NCBI GenBank assembly: GCA_001872165.1
Contig: MNXK01000056.1
Location: forward strand, 1 to 5,320
Direction: 5' to 3'
From: Anaerolineae bacterium CG2_30_58_95
Lineage (GTDB): Bacteria; Chloroflexota; Anaerolineae; Anaerolineales; Villigracilaceae
DNA length: 5,320 nucleotides
Numbering within the stretch: the first letter of the stretch is position 1; every line of letters begins with the position of its first letter. The notes under the pieces were generated by a model that was given only the letters and a program-made list of their open reading frames with translations, made no database searches and was not told the DNA's origin. This document shows, piece by piece, positions 1 to 5,320 of the stretch. Position numbers and translations under genes: made by a program.

Positions 1-19
1 TCATCATGCCGATGCGCAT
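1..19 (-). CDS. Possible start of a divergent gene, cut by the left edge
   Basis: On the minus strand an ATG at 19-17 opens a frame reading M-R-I-G-M-M before the window ends. A good minus-strand promoter (84-112) lies upstream and would give a leader of about 58 nt. A GGAG-type ribosome site (GGAGAG, complement of 33-38) sits 13 nt before the ATG, which is somewhat far, so the ATGs at 7 or 4 could also be used. MRIGMM is a typical opening for family 4 glycosyltransferases, especially in Chloroflexota, but six codons cannot establish a product. The identification is a guess; the existence of a leftward gene is moderately supported by the promoter. Confidence 0.35.
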
Positions 20-83
20 TTTCTTGATTTGGCTCTCCGTTCTGGCAATTGTAGGATAAATTGGCAATTTGACCTACCGAACC

Positions 84-112
84 ATCTTAAGTCAATGAGG
101 ATGCCCTGTCAA
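84..112 (-). promoter_or_regulatory. Minus-strand sigma-70-type promoter (divergent)
   Basis: Read on the minus strand, TTGACA (complement of 107-112, a perfect -35) is followed by exactly 17 bp and then TAAGAT (complement of 84-89, 4 of 6 matches to TATAAT). Transcription would start near position 77 and run left toward the ATG at 19. The -35 box lies only 7 bp from the plus-strand TATAAT at 120-125, so the two promoters are arranged back to back and could compete for RNA polymerase or share an operator. Confidence 0.5.
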
Positions 113-119
113 GGTAGGG

Positions 120-125
120 TATAAT
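120..125 (+). promoter_or_regulatory. Plus-strand -10 box for the two hypothetical genes
   Basis: A perfect TATAAT lies 65 nt upstream of the ATG at 191, giving a predicted start near 132 and a leader of about 59 nt. The -35 region is poor: nothing close to TTGACA is found 16-18 bp upstream, the best being ATGAGG at 95-100 with a 19-bp spacer. The promoter may therefore be weak or need an activator. It would drive both downstream hypothetical genes. Confidence 0.45.
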
Positions 126-190
126 TACACTGCCTGGGTCGTTATGGCCGGGATGAATTTTGAACACGCAATCATTATCCAAGGCAGTCT

Positions 191-1786
191 ATGGCTAGCA
201 TTCCTATTTCCTTACCGTCGGATTACTGGCAATCCGTAAGCATCAGCAAGCAAGAACTTGAATTCATCAATAACTATCTATTCGAGAACGAGATACCGCT
301 CACCGAAAAAGAGTTGTTGCCAGTTCTCGTCGAGGCGCGTATTTCCGCCGAGCGCGCCTCCCTGCTCAAGAAGCAGCGGGGGGAAGGGAAGGTGTATCTA
401 CCCAAAGAGCGATATAAAGCCGGCGATAAGCTGGTTTTTCCTGCCCTGGATTGGCAGAAGGGGAAGGTGGCTGCTGTGCGTCCCGGTGTGAACCCGGAGA
501 TTGGCGAATTCGAGGTGATCGAGGTCGAGCTCAAGGGCGGAGGCAAGCGTAGCTTTGCCGCCAGCCTGAACGACCACAAGCTCAATCAGCCGCTCGACAA
601 CCCGCGCGATGATGATTTGTTCAGCCAAGAGAGTATTCTGGCTGTCTACGGCCTGGAACTCGAGAAAAAGTTAACCGCCGCGCTGCAAAGTGACGAGGGT
701 CTGGTGCAGATTGCCGGGCGTTGGTTCCCGCGCGTGCTTTTGGTGGACGTGAACGTCGGCCATCTCAACCTGGCCGAGGCAGTTCTGGACGAGGCCAACG
801 GTAAGCCCTTGTCGACCCATGCCTTGCTGGAGCAGGTCGAGTTGCCTGATACTGTCAACCCCAACCTGATCGAATTTTCCATGAACTATGCGCTCCAGGA
901 AGACGAGCGCTTCGACGAGGTCGGGCCGGCCGGAGAGGTGCTGTGGTACCTCCAGCGACTGGAGCCGGAAGATGTCCGCCAGACGCCGGTGCAGTTGCGC
1001 TATACGCCCATCGAATATGATCGCTCTGTGCTGACGGATGAAATGTTGGCCCTGGAGGCGGAGCTAAGCGACGAGTTGAGTGATGCGGATATCCCGTCTG
1101 AGCCTGTGGACGAGGTGATCGTCAGCCTCACATATCCCCATTGGCGGGCGGGCACGTTACCGGTCTCGGCGCGGGTGCGCACGTTGTTTCCAACCGCGTA
1201 TGAATCGCCGCGTGTCCGTTTTACCTTAGTGGATGGTCAGACAAAAGAGACAATGCCGGCCTGGGTCGTTCGGAAGAATCGTTATGTTTACGGCTTGAGC
1301 GAGTGGTATCGGAAGTATAGTTTGATCCCTGGCAGCATGGTCGCTGTGCGTAAAGGCAAAATGCCCGGTCAGGTCATCGTCCAGACCAGGAGCCGCCGCC
1401 CGACGAAAGAGTGGGTGCGCACTGTTTTGGTCGGTAGCGATGGCGGTATTGTGTTTGCGACGCTCAAACAGAACATCGCGGCTGATTACAATGAGAGGAT
1501 GATCATTGCCGTTCCCGACGTGGACAGCGTAGACCAGGCCTGGGCGCAGGCAGCCAAGGAGCGGGCGCCGTTCGAATTATTGGTCAGGAATATCATGCTT
1601 GATTTGTCTAAATTGAATTTACAGGGCCATGTCCACGCTCAAGAATTGTACTCGGCGCTGAACATCGTCCGGCGCTGCCCGCCAGGCCCGCTGCTGGCAA
1701 CGCTGGCGACGCAACCGGCCTTCGTTCATGTCGGCGATATGCACTTTCGCCTCGAAGAGCCTGAATTATGGTCGCCGACTGCGTGA
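191..1786 (+). CDS. Uncharacterised 531-aa protein, HARE-HTH-like and SH3-like segments
   Basis: I do not recognise a named family; the protein reads like a conserved Chloroflexota hypothetical. It is cytoplasmic, with no signal peptide or membrane segment. By eye it is modular. Residues 36-65 form a charged helix. Residues 75-125 are beta-rich and resemble an SH3/Tudor-like barrel (YKAGDKLVFP, then GKV). Residues 188-258 look like a HARE-HTH winged helix (LNLAEAVLDEANGKPLSTHALL, then RFDEVGPAGEVLWYL). Residues 281-308 are an acidic linker. Residues 312-400 are beta-rich and end KYSLIPGSMVAVRKG, recalling DNA-binding pseudobarrels. Residues 475-523 may be a second winged helix (FVHVGDMHFRL). 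Together these suggest nucleic-acid binding, which is inference. The ATG at 191 is the first possible start after an in-frame TGA at 161-163; the ribosome site is weak (AAGG at 181-184). The next hypothetical gene follows after 41 nt and is probably cotranscribed. Confidence 0.85.
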   Translation: MASIPISLPSDYWQSVSISKQELEFINNYLFENEIPLTEKELLPVLVEARISAERASLLKKQRGEGKVYLPKERYKAGDKLVFPALDWQKGKVAAVRPGVNPEIGEFEVIEVELKGGGKRSFAASLNDHKLNQPLDNPRDDDLFSQESILAVYGLELEKKLTAALQSDEGLVQIAGRWFPRVLLVDVNVGHLNLAEAVLDEANGKPLSTHALLEQVELPDTVNPNLIEFSMNYALQEDERFDEVGPAGEVLWYLQRLEPEDVRQTPVQLRYTPIEYDRSVLTDEMLALEAELSDELSDADIPSEPVDEVIVSLTYPHWRAGTLPVSARVRTLFPTAYESPRVRFTLVDGQTKETMPAWVVRKNRYVYGLSEWYRKYSLIPGSMVAVRKGKMPGQVIVQTRSRRPTKEWVRTVLVGSDGGIVFATLKQNIAADYNERMIIAVPDVDSVDQAWAQAAKERAPFELLVRNIMLDLSKLNLQGHVHAQELYSALNIVRRCPPGPLLATLATQPAFVHVGDMHFRLEEPELWSPTA

Positions 1787-1793
1787 CCATAAT
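1765..1793 (+). other. Hairpin at the end of the 531-aa gene
   Basis: ATTATGGTC (1765-1773) pairs perfectly with GACCATAAT (1785-1793), leaving an 11-nt loop. The left arm is inside the last codons of the gene and the TGA stop (1784-1786) straddles the loop and right arm, so a terminating ribosome would melt it. No T-run follows, so it does not look like a simple intrinsic terminator. Confidence 0.55.
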
Positions 1794-1813
1794 GGTAGCC
1801 TATTGGCTGCCAT
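1792..1813 (+). other. Second hairpin between the two hypothetical genes
   Basis: ATGGTAGCC (1792-1800) pairs with GGCTGCCAT (1805-1813) through eight Watson-Crick pairs and one G-U pair, with a TATT tetraloop. It shares only two bases (1792-1793) with the preceding hairpin, so the two can stack in tandem. It ends 3 nt before the GGAG ribosome site (1817-1820) of the next gene. There is no downstream T-tract. An RNA-processing, stability or translation-control role is possible; a terminator is unlikely. Confidence 0.5.
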
Positions 1814-1827
1814 AGCGGAGTGTAAGA

Positions 1828-2259
1828 ATGAACGAAGTCAAGAAATTCAGCTTGGTCAAGCCCACCCTGCAAACACCTTTCCATATTGATTTCGAATGGT
1901 GGCAGGAGAATGACCGCAACTGGCGCGTCGAATTGCGCAGCCTGTTGTGCGCGGAGCACCAGGCAGCTTTCGCCGAACTGCCCGAGGATCAAATGATTGA
2001 TTGGATTGACCCGGAAACGGCCGAGGTGCAGCAGATGGATGGCTTGGAGCACGCCCTGATCAGCCATTGCGCCCGGCGGGAGGGCTTTCTGGAAAATACC
2101 ACGATGGTTGATGCCGTCTTTCGTTTGCTGTTAGCCAACGGCAATGCGCCCATGTCGGCGCAGGAACTCGGCGCGCGCCTCAACCGTCCAGCGGATATGA
2201 TCTTACGGACGCTGGCCGGCCCGCGCGTGTATAAAGGTCTGCGTCCATTCGCAGTATAA
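1828..2259 (+). CDS. Uncharacterised 143-aa protein with winged-helix-like C-terminus
   Basis: This is a soluble protein that I cannot name, again of a type I associate with Chloroflexota. The N-terminal two thirds are rich in aromatic and acidic residues (FHIDFEWW at 18-25, DWIDPETAEV at 58-67). C41, H44, H80 and C81 could form a metal site (CAEH and SHCA), which is speculative. Residues 93-140 look like a compact helix-turn-helix: a helix (MVDAVFRLLLANG), then MSAQELGARLNRP, then a recognition-like helix before GPRVYKGLRPF. The start is well supported by GGAG at 1817-1820 with a 7-nt spacer. It follows the 531-aa gene by 41 nt and precedes a tRNA gene by 9 nt. Pairing with another putative nucleic-acid-binding protein suggests the two act together, for example in transcription or RNA metabolism; this is inference. 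Confidence 0.85.
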   Translation: MNEVKKFSLVKPTLQTPFHIDFEWWQENDRNWRVELRSLLCAEHQAAFAELPEDQMIDWIDPETAEVQQMDGLEHALISHCARREGFLENTTMVDAVFRLLLANGNAPMSAQELGARLNRPADMILRTLAGPRVYKGLRPFAV

Positions 2260-2260
2260 T
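2255..2260 (+). promoter_or_regulatory. Probable -10 box of the tRNA gene, overlapping a stop codon
   Basis: TATAAT at 2255-2260 contains the TAA stop codon of the preceding gene. With normal spacing transcription would start near 2267, only about 2 nt before the mature tRNA 5' end. The -35 region, inside the coding sequence, is poor (TAAAGG at 2232-2237). It may be an independent tRNA promoter, or a chance match with the tRNA cotranscribed from upstream. Confidence 0.4.
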
Positions 2261-2268
2261 TTGTTCAA

Positions 2269-2341
2269 GCCCCTGTAGCTCAATGGACAGAGCAGTAGCC
2301 TTCTAAGCTATTGGTTGTGGGTTCGAATCCCGCCAGGGGCG
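2269..2341 (+). tRNA. tRNA-Arg (anticodon UCU)
   Basis: A complete 73-nt cloverleaf can be folded. The acceptor stem is GCCCCTG with CAGGGGC (7 pairs). The D stem is GCTC with GAGC around loop AATGGACA. The anticodon stem is GTAGC with GCTAT (one G-U pair) around loop CTTCTAA. The anticodon TCT at 2302-2304 reads AGA and, with wobble, AGG. The variable loop is TGGTT. The T stem is GTGGG with CCCGC around loop TTCGAAT. The discriminator base is G2341. The CCA end is not encoded (CTC follows), so it must be added by CCA-adding enzyme. I see no copy of the tRNA 3' end nearby, so there is no sign that it serves as an integration site here. Confidence 0.96.
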
Positions 2342-2443
2342 CTCATTTATCGTGTGTTGAAGTGTCATGTGTCAGGTGTTACTGGAACACGTGACATAGT
2401 TGTCCGCTGCACAGGCTGCGCTGGTTGAGTAAGGAGTAGTAAG
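2342..2443 (+). promoter_or_regulatory. Gap between tRNA-Arg and hsp20: hairpin, heptad repeat, ribosome site
   Basis: TGTCATGTGT (2363-2372) pairs with ACACGTGACA (2387-2396), nine Watson-Crick pairs plus one U-G. The left arm lies in a short tandem array, GTGTCA, GTGTCA, GTGTTA, at 7-bp spacing (2362-2381). The hairpin could end the tRNA transcript, although only a weak T-rich stretch follows, or act as an operator for hsp20. A possible extended -10 (TGA then CATAGT, 2392-2400) overlaps its right arm. AAGGAG (2431-2436) is a strong ribosome site 7 nt before the hsp20 ATG. No CIRCE (HrcA) or HAIR (HspR) box is visible. Confidence 0.5.
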
Positions 2444-2848
2444 ATGGCAACCCTGATCTGGAAATCACAAGCCGCTGCCGAGAAGCCTTACGTCACGCTT
2501 CAGGCCATTGGCTGGCAGGTAAACGTCAAGTCTTATTCCTGGAGCCCGCCGACGGATGTCTACGAAACGGAAACCAGCTTTGTAGTGCGGGTCGAGGTGG
2601 CCGGGATGCGGCAGTCCGATTTTTCGATAAACATCGAGAAGAATTACCTGGTCATCAGCGGCGTACGCGCCGATTTGCCCGAGCGGCGCGCCTATCACCA
2701 GATGGAGATCCGCTTTGGAGAGTTCAGCACGGCGGTCGAGCTGCCATCCAGTGTGGATGTGGAGCGAGCCGAAGCGGAGTACGAAGATGGCTTCCTGACC
2801 GTCGTTTTGCCTAAGATCAAACCTGCTGAAATTAGAATCGTAAGTTGA
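2444..2848 (+). CDS. Small heat-shock protein, Hsp20/alpha-crystallin family
   Basis: An ATP-independent holdase that binds unfolding proteins and keeps them refoldable or degradable; family members form large cytoplasmic oligomers. At 134 aa the length is normal for a bacterial member. A short variable N-terminal arm (1-32) precedes the alpha-crystallin domain (about 33-123), with [20 protein letters not shown] opening it and the family signature near its end ([16 protein letters not shown], 109-124). The C-terminal tail carries the I-x-I anchoring motif (I130-R131-I132), which docks on neighbouring subunits. AAGGAG at 2431-2436 with a 7-nt spacer fixes the start. The lon gene follows after 37 nt on the same strand. 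Since small heat-shock proteins and Lon both handle damaged protein, joint expression under stress is likely, although no classical heat-shock operator was seen. Confidence 0.95.
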   Translation: MATLIWKSQAAAEKPYVTLQAIGWQVNVKSYSWSPPTDVYETETSFVVRVEVAGMRQSDFSINIEKNYLVISGVRADLPERRAYHQMEIRFGEFSTAVELPSSVDVERAEAEYEDGFLTVVLPKIKPAEIRIVS

Positions 2849-2861
2849 GCATTTGCTGATT

Positions 2862-2884
2862 ATGGTTGCCGAAGGAGCAACCAT
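2862..2884 (+). promoter_or_regulatory. Hairpin presenting the lon ribosome-binding site in its loop
   Basis: ATGGTTGC (2862-2869) pairs perfectly with GCAACCAT (2877-2884) around the 7-nt loop CGAAGGA. The Shine-Dalgarno sequence AAGGAG (2872-2877) therefore lies in the loop, with its last G in the stem, 8 nt before the lon ATG. After a T-T mismatch, two more pairs (2859-2860 with 2886-2887) would draw in the first bases of the start codon. No T-run follows, so an intrinsic terminator for hsp20 is unlikely. Translational control of lon is a reasonable inference. Confidence 0.6.
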
Positions 2885-2885
2885 T

Positions 2886-5320
<2,435 letters not shown>

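Noticed and set aside
43..69. Direct repeat TGGCAATT (43-50 and 62-69)
   Set aside because: Only two 8-bp copies in an AT-rich stretch; too short and too few for a CRISPR or named repeat, and it may be chance.
1726..2067. 113-codon minus-strand open frame across the junction of the two hypothetical genes
   Set aside because: It overlaps two well-supported plus-strand genes and the hairpins; the translation has no recognisable features.
2322..2341. tRNA 3' end as an integration (att) site
   Set aside because: No second copy of the tRNA 3' end and no integrase gene is visible; the flanking genes look like ordinary chromosomal genes.
2342..2443. CIRCE or HAIR heat-shock operator upstream of hsp20
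   Set aside because: Neither the TTAGCACTC/GAGTGCTAA pair nor CTTGAGT/ACTCAAG is present; TTGAGT at 2425-2430 has no inverted partner.

Overview
The window looks like chromosomal DNA from a bacterium, most likely a member of the Chloroflexota (Anaerolineae-like). The taxonomic hint comes from the Lon protein: it has a long N-terminal extension, and a charged insert just before the ATP-binding loop ends in the wording I associate with Chloroflexota Lon ([17 protein letters not shown]). The two hypothetical proteins also read like conserved Chloroflexota proteins of unknown function. This placement rests on memory, not on a search. Base composition is moderately GC-rich throughout, and nothing suggests phage, transposon or plasmid material.

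Layout. Positions 1-190 are a divergent regulatory region. A good minus-strand promoter (84-112) points left toward a gene of which only about six codons are visible (19-1). A plus-strand TATAAT (120-125) points right. Next come two uncharacterised genes on the plus strand: a 531-aa protein (191-1786) that I read as a multidomain nucleic-acid-binding-like protein with a HARE-HTH-like segment, and a 143-aa protein (1828-2259) with a winged-helix-like C-terminus. Two adjacent hairpins lie at their junction. A tRNA-Arg(UCU) gene (2269-2341) starts only 9 nt after the second stop codon, and its probable -10 box overlaps that stop codon.

After a 102-nt gap holding a hairpin and a short heptad repeat comes a proteostasis pair: a small heat-shock protein of the Hsp20 family (2444-2848), then, 37 nt later, an ATP-dependent Lon protease (2886 to beyond the right edge). 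All Lon AAA+ motifs and the Ser/Lys protease dyad are present; only the C-terminal tail is missing. Hsp20 would hold unfolded proteins and Lon would degrade damaged ones, so their adjacency makes functional sense.

The least expected non-coding signal is a perfect 8-bp hairpin in front of lon that places the Shine-Dalgarno sequence in its loop. Its left arm matches, at 13 of 14 bases, the left arm of a hairpin at the end of the 531-aa gene. This suggests either a recurring intergenic palindrome or a shared control element. I see no clear new defence or mobile system here. The novelty candidates are the uncharacterised gene pair and the hairpin family.
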